Assembly (NCBI GenBank): GCA_022772585.1
Contig: JALEZN010000144.1
Coordinates: 1-40,200 of the forward strand
Length of the DNA: 40,200 bases
From: Clostridiales bacterium
Lineage (GTDB): Bacteria > Bacillota > Clostridia > Oscillospirales > Oscillospiraceae
Direction: 5' to 3'
Below the pieces are notes generated by a model that did no database searches, was not told where the DNA came from, and saw only the letters and a list, made by a program, of their open reading frames with translations. Position 1 is the first letter of the stretch. Every line of letters begins with the position of its first letter. A program made the translations under genes and the position numbers. Below are positions 13,766-22,739 of the stretch, one piece after another.

Positions 13766-14506
13766 TCAAATCAGGGTAACAAAATCGGAACTGGCCCAGC
13801 CTACCACACTGCCAAAACGTACCACATACCATCCCTGCCACTGATTCAGGACGGTCAGGGGAGCGCCGTCGTAAGCCCGGGCAATGACGGCGGAGGAGGT
13901 ATCCGGCCGGTCCCGGATATTGAGATATCCCCAGCTCACATCCACGACGGCCGAACGGGGCGGGCGGGGTTCCAGGAAGGGAAGCCCAAAAAATTCGGTG
14001 AGGGCCAGCACAATGCTGCGGGCGGCGGGTTCCAGATTGCTTTTGATCCAGGCGGCATCATCCGGATTGTCGTGGTAGCCCATCTCGATAAAAACAGAGG
14101 GCGCGCGTACCAGGCGGACTTCACCTACAGAAGTGGTAGGCTGTGCCCGGACCAGATTGGGCAGCGGGTAAATGGCCTTCAGATTGTCAGCCACCAGATT
14201 GGCTGCCTCCTGTCCCTCTGCGCTGCCGGGAAAATAGAAAACCAGGATGCCTCTGACCTGGCCATACCGGCCCTCCGGCGCGGCATTGGAGTGGAGCGCC
14301 AGATGCAGGTCATAGTTTCCGGAATTAGAGGCACGGATGGCGGCAGCGGCCGACATATCGGGCGTGTTGCGGGTGTAGCGGATGCCGTTGGCCGAGAGAT
14401 AGGGTTCCATGGCGTCGGCCAGGCGGTTCATCCATTCCTCCTCGGTACCGCCGTTGACATAGAGGTTGTTTTCCTGCGTAGAAGGGGAGAGATAAATAAT
14501 GGGCAT
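13766..14506 (-). CDS. N-acetylmuramoyl-L-alanine amidase-like protein with SH3 domain
   Basis: 246 residues from ATG 14506, chosen because AAGGAGG lies 8 bases upstream; a longer frame exists but lacks a site. The Amidase_3 fold starts MPIIYLSPSTQENN, with GGTEEEWM, LHLALHSNAAPEG and APSVFIEMGYHDNP. The family enzyme cleaves the amide between muramic acid and L-Ala in peptidoglycan. The usual first zinc ligand in GHGG is missing (LSPSTQ instead), as in a clostridial subgroup; the second His and the catalytic Glu are present. The C-terminal 65 residues are a bacterial SH3 domain (GYLNIRDRPDTSSAVIARAY, WYVVRFGSVVGWASSDFV). No signal peptide is seen, which fits a phage-like or mother-cell lysis role. 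Confidence 0.82.
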   Translation of the reverse strand: MPIIYLSPSTQENNLYVNGGTEEEWMNRLADAMEPYLSANGIRYTRNTPDMSAAAAIRASNSGNYDLHLALHSNAAPEGRYGQVRGILVFYFPGSAEGQEAANLVADNLKAIYPLPNLVRAQPTTSVGEVRLVRAPSVFIEMGYHDNPDDAAWIKSNLEPAARSIVLALTEFFGLPFLEPRPPRSAVVDVSWGYLNIRDRPDTSSAVIARAYDGAPLTVLNQWQGWYVVRFGSVVGWASSDFVTLI

Positions 14507-14578
14507 AGTATAAGACCTCCTTTTGCACCATTCTATGTGAAAGGGCAAAAAGAGTGATTGAAAGGAGCGGATCGTCTG

Positions 14579-15298
14579 TCAGATGGTAATGTCGATGCGT
14601 TCGGGGCAGGTGTAGAGGTTGACCCGTTCTCCCCGGACGAAGCCTGCCAGTGTGACGCCGTTCTCCTGGGCAATACGGATGGAACGATCGGTGGGGGCTC
14701 CTTTGGAGAGAACGACAGGGATACCGGCACGGACAGCCTTTTCCATCATATCAGCGGAGAGCCGTCCGCTGACGGCCAATACAGAGCGTTCCAGAGGGAG
14801 ATCATGAAGCAAAGCGTAGCCGATCACCTTATCCACCGCGTTGTGCCGGGCCAGGTCCTCCATGGACAGAATGGGGCTTTCAGGCAAGCTGAGCGAAACG
14901 CAGTGCATCCCGCCGGTGCGCCGGAAAAGGGAGGAGGCAGTGAGATTGCGCTCCATCAGGCCGCAGAGATGAGAATACTTCAGCCGCAGCACGCCGGAGC
15001 CGGGATGACTCCGGGGAGCCGGAGCTCCTGGGGTCAGTTCTGCCCGGACATACCCCAGATCTTCTGAAAAGGAGAGGGACTTTACATCGGATGCGGCAGA
15101 GATCAGGCCGCGGCTGAAGAGTGCGCCGGTTACCAGTTCTTCCAGATGGGCGGGGGAACAGGACAGGGTGAAGGCAGCTTCACCGGCTGCATCCACACGG
15201 AGAAGATGCTCGGAGACGACCTCTTCCAAAATGGGAGCGGCGGCGCCGGCATCGATCCGCAGGACCGCATGGCTGCGTGAGAGAGAAAGATGAGACAT
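14579..15298 (-). CDS. fdhD: FdhD, formate dehydrogenase sulfurtransferase
   Basis: 239-residue cytoplasmic sulfur carrier that passes sulfur from a cysteine desulfurase to the molybdenum cofactor of formate dehydrogenase; without it the enzyme is inactive. Conserved blocks: LVTGALFSRGLI (56-67), LFRRTGGMHC (124-133), MEDLARHNAVDKVIG (146-160), SGRLSADMMEKA (177-188), SKGAPTDRSI and TLAGFVRGERVNLYT. In E. coli FdhD the sulfur passes through a CXXC pair; here that region is SHLCGLMERN with a single Cys112, and Cys133 is the only other cysteine nearby. It lies 57 bases downstream of the Sec formate dehydrogenase, past a partial terminator. Confidence 0.93.
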   Translation of the reverse strand: MSHLSLSRSHAVLRIDAGAAAPILEEVVSEHLLRVDAAGEAAFTLSCSPAHLEELVTGALFSRGLISAASDVKSLSFSEDLGYVRAELTPGAPAPRSHPGSGVLRLKYSHLCGLMERNLTASSLFRRTGGMHCVSLSLPESPILSMEDLARHNAVDKVIGYALLHDLPLERSVLAVSGRLSADMMEKAVRAGIPVVLSKGAPTDRSIRIAQENGVTLAGFVRGERVNLYTCPERIDITI

Positions 15299-15321
15299 AA
15301 AACTACTCCATGAAAAACGGA

Positions 15322-15349
15322 GCCGCGGGAGCCCCAGGACTCCCGCGGC
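15322..15349 (-). terminator. Hairpin between fdhA and fdhD
   Basis: 10-bp stem GCCGCGGGAG/CTCCCGCGGC (15322-15331 with 15340-15349), followed on the minus strand by TCCGTTTTTC. Probably a partial terminator that lowers fdhD expression. Confidence 0.6.
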
Positions 15350-15355
15350 CGGAGA

Positions 15356-18070
15356 TCAGAGTTTTTCTACCTTGACAGCGCAGACCTTGTATTCCGGAGC
15401 GCGGGCGATCCGGTCCAGCGCGGCGTGAGTGAGCCAGTTGCAGCTGCCCTCTAGGTAATGGAAGGGCATCCAGCACTCGCCCGGAGAGGTTTTGCCGCTG
15501 ACACGGGCGCGCGTGAAGATCGTTCCGCGGCGGGAGGAGACGGATACCATTTCACCGTCCGCTACACCCAGGCGGGCCGCGTCCCGCTCATTGAGCTCGA
15601 TAAAGGACTCGCCGCCGGTCTCCACCAGACCGGGAGTCTTGTCAGTCATGGCGCAGGCGTTATAGTGGTAAAGGATGCGGCCGGTCATCATCAGAAGGGG
15701 ATACTCCTCATCGGGCAGCTCCACAGAGGGGATATACCGGGCAGGGTAGAACCAGCCCTTTCCGCGGCTGAACCGGCCTACATGGAGAATGGGAGTGCCG
15801 GGATGGTCCCCGGCAGGGCAGGGCCACTGAAGGCCCTGGCCGTTTACAGCAGGGCCGTCCAGACGCCGGTGACTGACGCCTGCGTAAATGGGCGCCAGTG
15901 AGGCGATCTCGTCCATGATCTGGGCAGGGGTGAGGCAGGGCTGAGGGTAGCCCATACGGTTCATCAGATCCATGAAGATCTCGGCATCCGGACGGGCGGC
16001 GCCGGGAATGGTGACGGCCTTGCGGACACGCTGGATCCGGCGCTCACTGTTGGTAAAGGTTCCCTCTTTTTCCGCATAGCTGACGCCGGGGAGCACCACA
16101 TCGGCCAGTTTGGCGGTCTCGGTCATAAAGAGCTCCTGGACCACCAGAAAATCAAGAGAGCGAAGGGCTTTGAGCACATGACCGGTATCGGGATCGGTGC
16201 GGACCGGATCCTCTCCGAAGATAAAGAGGCCGCGAAGCCTGCCCTCCAGCATGGCCGGGAAGCAGTCGGTGGCGAACATGCCGGGCTCCGGGTTAAGGGA
16301 CACACCCCAGGCCTGCTCAAATTTGGCCCGCACGGCAGGATCGGAGACCTTCTGATAGCCGGGAAGATCGGTGGGGGAGGCGCCCATGTCGCAGGCGCCC
16401 TGCACATTGTTCTGACCGCGGATGGGATTGACGCCGCAGCCCTCCCGACCCAGCTTGCCCACCAGCATGGCCAGGTTGGACAGGGACATGACGCCCTCGG
16501 TACCGGTGGAGTGTTCCGTGACGCCCAAACAGTAACAGATGGGGGCGCGCTCCGCCGTGGCGTACAGCCGGGCAGCGGCCCGGAGGTCATCGGCGTCGAT
16601 ATGACAGATCTCAGCCACCCGTTCGGGGGTATAATCCTTGACGGTCTCGCGGAGGGCTTCAAAGTTCTCCGTGCGCTCGGCGATGAAGTCCTTGTCCTCC
16701 AGACCTTCGGACAGGATAATATTCATCATGCCATTGGCAAAGGCCACGTTGGTTCCGGGCCTGAGCTTGAGATGGATGGCGGCCTGTCTGGACAGGCCGA
16801 TGTCGCGGGGGTCTACGACGATCAGCCGGGCGCCGCGCTGGACCGCCTGGCGGATCTGCATGCCGAAAACGGGGTGTGCCTCCTCAGGGTTGGAACCGAC
16901 GAGCATGATCACGTCGGAGCACTGGCTCACATCGGCGAAGGTATTGGTCATCGCACCGGAGCCCAAAGTGGTTGCCAGACCGGCAACTGTGGGAGCGTGT
17001 CACACACGTGCGCAGTTGTCGGTGTTGTTGGAGCCGAAACAGGTGCGCACCATTTTCTGCAGCATGTAGATGTCTTCGTTGGTGGAGCGGGAGCAGGCAA
17101 AACCGGCCAGTGCATCAGGGCCGTACTCTTTTTTGATGTCCATCATGCGGTTGGCCACCAGGTCCAGGGCCTCATCCCAGGAGGCCTCCCGGAACTCATT
17201 GGTAGCCCGGTCCCGGATCAGGGGAGCCGTGAGGCGGCGGCCGGAGTGGACAAAATCGAAGGAACCCGAGCGGCCTTTGACGCATAGGAGCCCTTTGTTG
17301 GAGGGGCCGTCGGCGGCCCTGGTGTCCACCACACGGCCGTCCTTTACCAGAAGGTCAAACTGACAGCCCACCGCGCAGTGGGGACAGGTGGTGCGGACGG
17401 CTTTCTCCACCTGCCAGGGACGGTAATCCTTCTTCCGTTTGGAGGTAAGGGCGCCGGTGGGACAGGCGGCCACGCAATTTCCGCAGGACTCGCAGGAGCT
17501 CTCGCTCCAGGGCATGCCGAAGGGTGGACTGATGACGGATTCAAAGCCCCGTTCCATGGTATCGATGGCGCCGCAGCCGGTGAGCTTGTGGCAGACGTTC
17601 ACGCAGCGGTGGCACAGGATACACAGGTTGGGATCGTAGGTAAAGAAGGGATTGGAGTCATCCACCGGCAGATCGGACATCTCACCGGGACAGGAGGTCT
17701 CCCTCACGCCGTACTCGTAGCACAGGTCCTGCAGCTTGCAGTCGCCGTTGGAAGGGCAGGAGAAGCAGTTGGTGGGGTGATTGGAGAGCAGCATATCCAG
17801 AATGCCCCGGCGGGCCTTGACCACGGCCTCGCTGCGGGTCTGGATATGGTCGCCCTCGGAGCAATGGGCGGAGCAGGCGGTATCCATTTTGCTGCGGCCC
17901 CGGTTTTCGATCTCCACCGTACAGATGCGGCAGGAGCCGTCGGGCATCAGGCCCTTGAGATAGCACAGGGTGGGGATCTTCACACCGATCTGCTCGGCGG
18001 CCTCCAGGATGGTGGTGCCCTGTTCCACCTCGATGGGGATACCATCGATGGTAACATGGATCAAATTCAT
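15356..18070 (-). CDS. fdhA: NAD-linked formate dehydrogenase, selenoprotein catalytic subunit with NuoG-like N-terminus
   Basis: 904-residue Mo/W-bis-MGD enzyme interconverting formate and CO2. The N-terminal third is NuoG-like: a [2Fe-2S] domain (PTLCYLKGLMPDGSCRIC), a cysteine-rich domain (NCFSCPSNGDCKLQDLC) and two [4Fe-4S] sites (CILCHRCVNVC, CESCGNCVAACPTGAL). The formate dehydrogenase domain opens with CPHCAVGC. TGA at 17002-17000 is codon 357, in DNCARV-U-HAPTVAGL, the universal Sec site of formate dehydrogenases. The frame continues unbroken to TGA 15356. A SECIS hairpin sits right after. Downstream motifs include VDPRDIGLSRQAAIHLKLRP and CDMGASPTDLPGYQ. It lies 18 bases after the NuoF-like gene. 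Reading it as two genes or a pseudogene would be wrong. Confidence 0.95.
16971..17002 (-). promoter_or_regulatory. Bacterial SECIS element of fdhA
   Basis: After the UGA, bases 13-18 (GUUGCC, 16987-16982) pair with bases 24-29 (GGCAAC, 16976-16971), and the loop is GGUCU. As I recall the E. coli fdhF element, its loop also contains GGUCU starting at base 19 after UGA, which is the same position. Confidence 0.85.
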
Positions 18071-18088
18071 GACAGTGGTTATCCTCCT

Positions 18089-19963
18089 TTATTCCACGGA
18101 AATGGCGCCCACGGGACAGCCTGCCTGACAGGCACCGCACTTGATGCACTTGGCGGCGTTGATGGTGTGGGGCTGCCTGGCCGCGCCGGAAATGGCCCCT
18201 ATGGGGCAGTTCCGGGCGCACTTGGTGCAGCCGATACACTTGTGGGGGTCCACCTGATAGATCCGCAGGGCCTCGCAGACATGGGCGGCGCATTTTTTCT
18301 CTGTAATGTGTTCCTCGTATTCCTTGCGGAAACGCTTGAGTGTGCTGATGACGGGAAGGGGAGCGCTCTTGCCCAGACCGCACAGAGAGTTCTGGCGGAC
18401 GAACTGGGCGATTTCCTCCAGCTTGTCCAGGTCCTCCATGGTACCCTTGCCGGCCACGATGCGCTCCAGAATCTCCAGCATCCGCTTGGTGCCGATGCGG
18501 CAGGGGGAGCACTTGCCGCAGCTCTCCCGCTGGGTAAAGCTCATAAAGAAGCGGGCCACCTCCACCATACAGGTGTGCTCGTCCATGACTACCAGGCCGC
18601 CGGAGCCCACGATGGCGTCGTACTTTTTGACCGAGTCGAAGTCCAGGCCGACGTCCAGGTGCTCCTGGGTAAGACAGCCGCCGGAGGGGCCGCCGATCTG
18701 GACGGCCTTGAAGGTTCCGCCGCCCTTGATGCCGCCGCCGATGTCATAGATAATCTCCCGCAGGGTGGTACCCATGGGGACCTCGATCAGGCCGGTGTTG
18801 GCGATCGCGCCGGTGATGGAGAAGGTCTTGGTGCCGGGACTGTTATCCGAGCCGATGGTGCGGAACCAGTCCGCGCCCCGCAGGACGATATTGGGCACGT
18901 TGGCATAGGTCTCCACGTTGTTGAGAACGGTGGGCTGACCCCAGAGCCCCTGATCCACGGTGCGGGGAGGCTTGGTGCGGGGCATACCGCGGCAGCCCTC
19001 AATGGAGGCGGTGAGGGCGCTGCCCTCGCCGCAGACAAAGGCGCCGGCGCCCCGGTTGACATGGAGGTGGAAGCGGACGCCGCTGCCCATGATGTCGTCG
19101 CCCAGCAGGCCGGCCTCCTCGGCCTGCCCGATGGCGTACTGGAGCCGGGCTACCGAGTTGGGATACTCGGCGCGGACGTAGATATAGCCCTCGGCGGCGC
19201 CCACAGCATAGCCTGCCAGGGTCATGCCCTCAATGAGCTTGTAGGGATCGCCCTCCATGACGGAGCCATCCATGAACGCGCCGGGGTCGCCCTCGTCGCC
19301 GTTGCAGACCACATATTTGACGGGTGCGTCCTTGTGGGCGGCCACCTGCTTCCACTTCCGTCCGGTGGGGAAGCCTCCGCCGCCGCGGCCCCGGAGGCCG
19401 GAGCGATCCACTTCATCGATCACCTGCTGGGGCGTCCTTTCGAAGAGGGCCTTGGACAGGGCGTCATAGCCTCCCACGGCGATATATTCGTCCAGGGAGA
19501 CCGCATCGATGCTGCCGCAGTGCTCCAGCACCAGCCGGGTCTGACCGGCCATGAAGGGGATGTCCTCCGGTTTCTGGCAGGATTTTCCGTTGCGGTCTTG
19601 ATAAAACAGCCGCTCCACGGGCTCGCCCTTGAGAACGGTTTTTTCAAAGATCTCGCGGCAGTCCTCGGGCTGGACCCGGAGATACTGGTAATGATAAGGC
19701 TCGATCCGGACCAGAGGTCCCAATTCACAGATGCCCTGGCAGCCGGTATTGGCGATGCCGATGTGAGGCACGTGGCCATTGGATTCTACCGAAACATTGG
19801 GCAGCCCGGCGCACAGCTCCCGCATGGTCTCATAGATGGCTTGGGAGCCGGAGGCGATACATCCGGTGCCGGAGCAGACCAGGATACGGCAGCGGCAGGC
19901 GCTCAGAGCGGTCTGGGCAGCCTCGCGGCGGGTCAGGAGGGCTTCTCTGCTTTCAATATTCAT
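18089..19963 (-). CDS. NuoF/HydB-like NADH-binding flavoprotein subunit
   Basis: 624-residue subunit that carries FMN and binds NAD(H), passing electrons between NAD and the Fe-S chain of the formate dehydrogenase. An N-terminal thioredoxin-like [2Fe-2S] domain (CSGTGCIASG, NTGCQGICELGP) precedes the NuoF core: GRGGGGFPTGRKW (FMN/NAD), CNGDEGDPGAFMD and ESCGKCSPCRIGTKRM (N3 cluster). The C-terminus adds two ferredoxin clusters (CIGCTKCARNCP and CIKCGACQAGCP). This is the HndC/HydB layout of soluble and often electron-bifurcating complexes. The start overlaps the NuoE-like stop by 4 bases (ATGA). Whether the complex bifurcates with ferredoxin cannot be read from sequence. Confidence 0.92.
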   Translation of the reverse strand: MNIESREALLTRREAAQTALSACRCRILVCSGTGCIASGSQAIYETMRELCAGLPNVSVESNGHVPHIGIANTGCQGICELGPLVRIEPYHYQYLRVQPEDCREIFEKTVLKGEPVERLFYQDRNGKSCQKPEDIPFMAGQTRLVLEHCGSIDAVSLDEYIAVGGYDALSKALFERTPQQVIDEVDRSGLRGRGGGGFPTGRKWKQVAAHKDAPVKYVVCNGDEGDPGAFMDGSVMEGDPYKLIEGMTLAGYAVGAAEGYIYVRAEYPNSVARLQYAIGQAEEAGLLGDDIMGSGVRFHLHVNRGAGAFVCGEGSALTASIEGCRGMPRTKPPRTVDQGLWGQPTVLNNVETYANVPNIVLRGADWFRTIGSDNSPGTKTFSITGAIANTGLIEVPMGTTLREIIYDIGGGIKGGGTFKAVQIGGPSGGCLTQEHLDVGLDFDSVKKYDAIVGSGGLVVMDEHTCMVEVARFFMSFTQRESCGKCSPCRIGTKRMLEILERIVAGKGTMEDLDKLEEIAQFVRQNSLCGLGKSAPLPVISTLKRFRKEYEEHITEKKCAAHVCEALRIYQVDPHKCIGCTKCARNCPIGAISGAARQPHTINAAKCIKCGACQAGCPVGAISVE

Positions 19964-20439
19964 CGCGCGGCACCTCTCAATTCCTGCAGCAGTGCGACCG
20001 CTTTTTCCGGCGTCATCTTGGGATGCACCTCATCGTTGACGGTCAGGGTGGGAGCCAGCCCACAGGCGCCCAGACAGGATACAGTCTCAACGGTAAACAG
20101 CATATCGTCTGTGGTGTGCTGATTGGCGCTCAGGCCCAATTCCTTCTGCATGGCAGCCAGAATGGGGGCGGAATGCCGGACGTGGCAGGCGGTGCCGTCG
20201 CATACCTTAATCACATATTTCCCTTTTGGCTCAAAAGAAAAGTTTTTATAAAAGGTGGCGATACTGTATGCTTTGGATTCTTTGATTCCCAGTTTGTCTG
20301 CCGCGTAAATGAGAAGTTCCCGTGGAATGTAGCGGTATTCCTCCTGGATATCCTCCAGAACGGGAATGATGGCGCTGGGCTTTTTGCCGTGATGGGCGAT
20401 GAACTTATCTGTCTTGGCAAAATAGGACGGATCTAACAT
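19960..20439 (-). CDS. NuoE/HydC-like [2Fe-2S] subunit
   Basis: 159-residue thioredoxin-like ferredoxin subunit. The start MLDPSYFAKT at 20439 follows GGAGG with 7 bases between. Helical N-terminal half: IIPVLEDIQEEYRYIP and IATFYKNFSFEPKGKY. The four [2Fe-2S] ligands are in CDGTAC and CLGACG, followed by LAPTLTVNDEVHPKMTPEKA. It is the first gene of the operon nuoE - nuoF - fdhA - fdhD. It supports electron transfer with NuoF, and in bifurcating enzymes it is essential although the route is debated. Confidence 0.93.
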   Translation of the reverse strand: MLDPSYFAKTDKFIAHHGKKPSAIIPVLEDIQEEYRYIPRELLIYAADKLGIKESKAYSIATFYKNFSFEPKGKYVIKVCDGTACHVRHSAPILAAMQKELGLSANQHTTDDMLFTVETVSCLGACGLAPTLTVNDEVHPKMTPEKAVALLQELRGAAR

Positions 20440-20550
20440 GAATGCTCCTCCTTGCTTGCTGATTTGCACTGGTCGAATGTTCTGTGGATCGGGTAATGCA
20501 GCCGGCGTCTGTTTTGTACGTCAGACGGAAATAGAATTATTATGTCTAAT

Positions 20551-20579
20551 AGGATACACCATTTAGCTGCGGTTGGCAA
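20551..20579 (-). promoter_or_regulatory. Possible promoter of the formate dehydrogenase operon
   Basis: Minus strand: TTGCCA (20579-20574), 17-base spacer, TATCCT (20556-20551), giving a leader of about 105 bases. The remaining AT-rich sequence 20580-20664 shows nothing further. Confidence 0.5.
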
Positions 20580-20664
20580 TAAAAATTATCCTGATAAGTT
20601 TAAAATTATAAGTCTATATTACAAACGATTTATATCAAAGAAGAAACGTGAGATTATAAAAAGA

Positions 20665-20703
20665 AAATGTACGGGCTCAAATTATATTTGAGCCCGTACA
20701 TTT
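20665..20703 (-). terminator. Terminator of pckG
   Basis: 17-bp perfect stem (20665-20681 with 20687-20703) with AAA/TTT ends and a 5-base loop. It works in either direction. Confidence 0.88.
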
Positions 20704-20742
20704 CGATTTGATCTGTATTCAGCAAAGCAGAGAGGAAGTAGA

Positions 20743-22515
20743 TCAGTTGAGACGGCTATCCAGCTCGTCCAGCTCATCAGCCAACTTCTTGGGCAGCTTG
20801 TCGCCGAATTTGCCGTAGAACTCGTGGATAGCGGCGGCTTCCTGCTTCCACAGGTCCACATCCACGCCCAGCATGGCCTTCAGGTCGTCCACGGTGATAT
20901 TCAGGCCGTCAATGTTGATGTCCTCGGGACGGGGCTGATAGCCGATAGCGGTCTCCACGGCGTCCACCTCGTCAAAGGCGCGCTTCATGATCCACTCCAG
21001 AACACGCAGGTTGTCGCCGAAGCCGGGCCACACAAAGTTGCCCTGGTCATCGGTGCGGAACCAGTTGACGTTGAAGATCTTGGGAGCCTTGTCGCCCAGC
21101 TTCTGGCCCATGTCCAGCCAGTGCTGCCAGTAGTCGGCCATGTGGTAGCCGCAGAAGGGGAGCATGGCCATGGGATCGCGGCGGACCACGCCCACAGCGC
21201 CGGCGGCGGCGGCAGTGGTCTCGGAGGCCATGGTGGAGCCTACGAACACGCCGTGGTCCCAATCGCGGGACTGATAGACCAGGGGAGCGGTCTTGGCGCG
21301 GCGGCCGCCGAAGATGATGGCGGAGATAGGCACGCCCTGGGGATTTTCAAACTCGCTGGACAGGCAGGGGCAGTTGCGGGCGGGAGCGGTGAAGCGGCTG
21401 TTGGGGTGAGCGGGCTTCTTCTCGTCGCCGCGGTGCCACTCCAGGCCGTTCCAGTCGATCAGGGTCTCAGGGATGGCATCGCCCTTGGTCAGGCCGTCCC
21501 ACCACACAGTGCCGTCAGCGGGATTATAGGCCACATTGGTAAAGATCGTGTCCTTCTTGGTGGACTCCAGAGCGTTGAAGTTGGACTTGGCATTGGTGCC
21601 GGGGGCCACGCCGAAGAAGCCATACTCGGGGTTCACGGCATACAGGCGGCCGTCCGCGCCCACGCGGAGCCAGGCGATATCGTCGCCCACACACCAGACC
21701 TTCCAGCCGGCCTTGCGGTAGCCCTCGGGAGGGATGAGCATGGCCAGGTTGGTCTTGCCGCAGGCAGAGGGGAAAGCGGCGGACAGGTAGCGGACCTCGC
21801 CCTTGGGATTCTCGATGCCCAGGATCAGCATATGCTCGGCCATCCAGCCCTCGTCACGGCCGAGGTTGGAGGCAATGCGCAGGGCGAAGCACTTCTTGCC
21901 CTGAAGCACGTTTCCGCCATAATTGGAGTTGAGGGACACAATGGTGTTGTCCTGGGGGAAGTGAACGATGTACTTGCCGTCCTTATCCAGGTTGAGCTGG
22001 CAGTGCAGGCCCTTGATGAAGCCCTCGTCATCACCCAGAGCATCGCAGACGGCCTTGCCGATCCGGGTCATGATGTTCATGTTCAGGACCACGTAGATGG
22101 AATCGGTAAGCTCAAAGCCGTATTTGGCAAAGGGAGAGCCGATGGGGCCCATGGAGTAGGGGATGATGTAGCAGGTGCGGCCCTTATAGGCGCCGGAAGC
22201 CATCTCGTTGATCTTGGAGTACATCTCGGCGGGCGCCATCCAGTGGTTGGTGGGGCCGGCGTCCTCTTCCTTCTCACAGCAGATGAAGGTGCGGTCCTCA
22301 ACACGGGCCACGTCGTTGGGATCGGTGCGGTGCAGGTAGCAGCCGGGCAGCTTTTCCTGGTTGAGCTCGGTCAGGATGCCCTCCTGAACGGCCTGCTCCC
22401 GCAGCTGGGCCAGCTGGCTCTCGCTTCCGTCGATCCAGACGATCTGGTCAGGACAGGTCAGAGCGACCATCTTGTTGATCCACTCCAGAGCCGCCTTGTT
22501 ATTTGTAAGTTCCAA
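20743..22515 (-). CDS. pckG: Phosphoenolpyruvate carboxykinase (GTP)
   Basis: 590-residue cytoplasmic enzyme interconverting oxaloacetate + GTP and phosphoenolpyruvate + CO2 + GDP. The start is TTG at 22515, 8 bases after GGGAGG. GTP-class motifs: YIIPYSMGPIGSPFAKYG, AAFPSACGKTNLAML (P-loop with the active-site Cys), VGDDIAWLRVGADGRLYAVNPEYGFFGVAPGTN, and SAIIFGGRRAKTAPLV. The C-terminal NVNWFRTDDQGNFVWPGFGDN is also typical. In fermenting anaerobes it can run toward oxaloacetate as well as gluconeogenesis. Monocistronic, with its own promoter and terminator. Confidence 0.96.
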   Translation of the reverse strand: MELTNNKAALEWINKMVALTCPDQIVWIDGSESQLAQLREQAVQEGILTELNQEKLPGCYLHRTDPNDVARVEDRTFICCEKEEDAGPTNHWMAPAEMYSKINEMASGAYKGRTCYIIPYSMGPIGSPFAKYGFELTDSIYVVLNMNIMTRIGKAVCDALGDDEGFIKGLHCQLNLDKDGKYIVHFPQDNTIVSLNSNYGGNVLQGKKCFALRIASNLGRDEGWMAEHMLILGIENPKGEVRYLSAAFPSACGKTNLAMLIPPEGYRKAGWKVWCVGDDIAWLRVGADGRLYAVNPEYGFFGVAPGTNAKSNFNALESTKKDTIFTNVAYNPADGTVWWDGLTKGDAIPETLIDWNGLEWHRGDEKKPAHPNSRFTAPARNCPCLSSEFENPQGVPISAIIFGGRRAKTAPLVYQSRDWDHGVFVGSTMASETTAAAAGAVGVVRRDPMAMLPFCGYHMADYWQHWLDMGQKLGDKAPKIFNVNWFRTDDQGNFVWPGFGDNLRVLEWIMKRAFDEVDAVETAIGYQPRPEDINIDGLNITVDDLKAMLGVDVDLWKQEAAAIHEFYGKFGDKLPKKLADELDELDSRLN

Positions 22516-22547
22516 AGCAATTACCTCCCTGTATCACGATTGGCTTC

Positions 22548-22576
22548 ATTTTACAAGAAACAGCGCCGAAAAGCAA
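22548..22576 (-). promoter_or_regulatory. Promoter of pckG
   Basis: Minus strand: TTGCTT (22576-22571), 17-base spacer, TAAAAT (22553-22548). AAGAAACAG and CTGTTTCTT form an imperfectly placed dyad around it (about 22556-22596) that could be an operator or a hairpin. 22597-22739 shows no gene. Confidence 0.55.
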
Positions 22577-22739
22577 GTATATTTTCTGTTTCTTGCAAAA
22601 AAGAGAAGGGGAAAAGAGGAAAAACCGGGAAATGGGCGAAAATACAAATTATTTTGGGGCCGTTACCGTCATTTGAGACAAAGAGAAAAAGGCAAAGCCG
22701 TAAGGACCGGCTTAATGCTGCTTCAGCGGGAAGAAGTGC

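Noticed and set aside
15356-18070. Formate dehydrogenase as two genes or a pseudogene broken at 17000
   Set aside because: The stop is UGA at the universal Sec position, with an excellent SECIS and unbroken homology on both sides.
17378-20122. A 914-codon plus-strand frame opposite the formate dehydrogenase operon, and similar long antisense frames at 4477-6042, 6279-8060, 20824-22761 and 27998-29368
   Set aside because: They mirror conserved minus- or plus-strand genes in GC-rich sequence, are rich in Gly/Ala/His/Val and show no recognisable domains.
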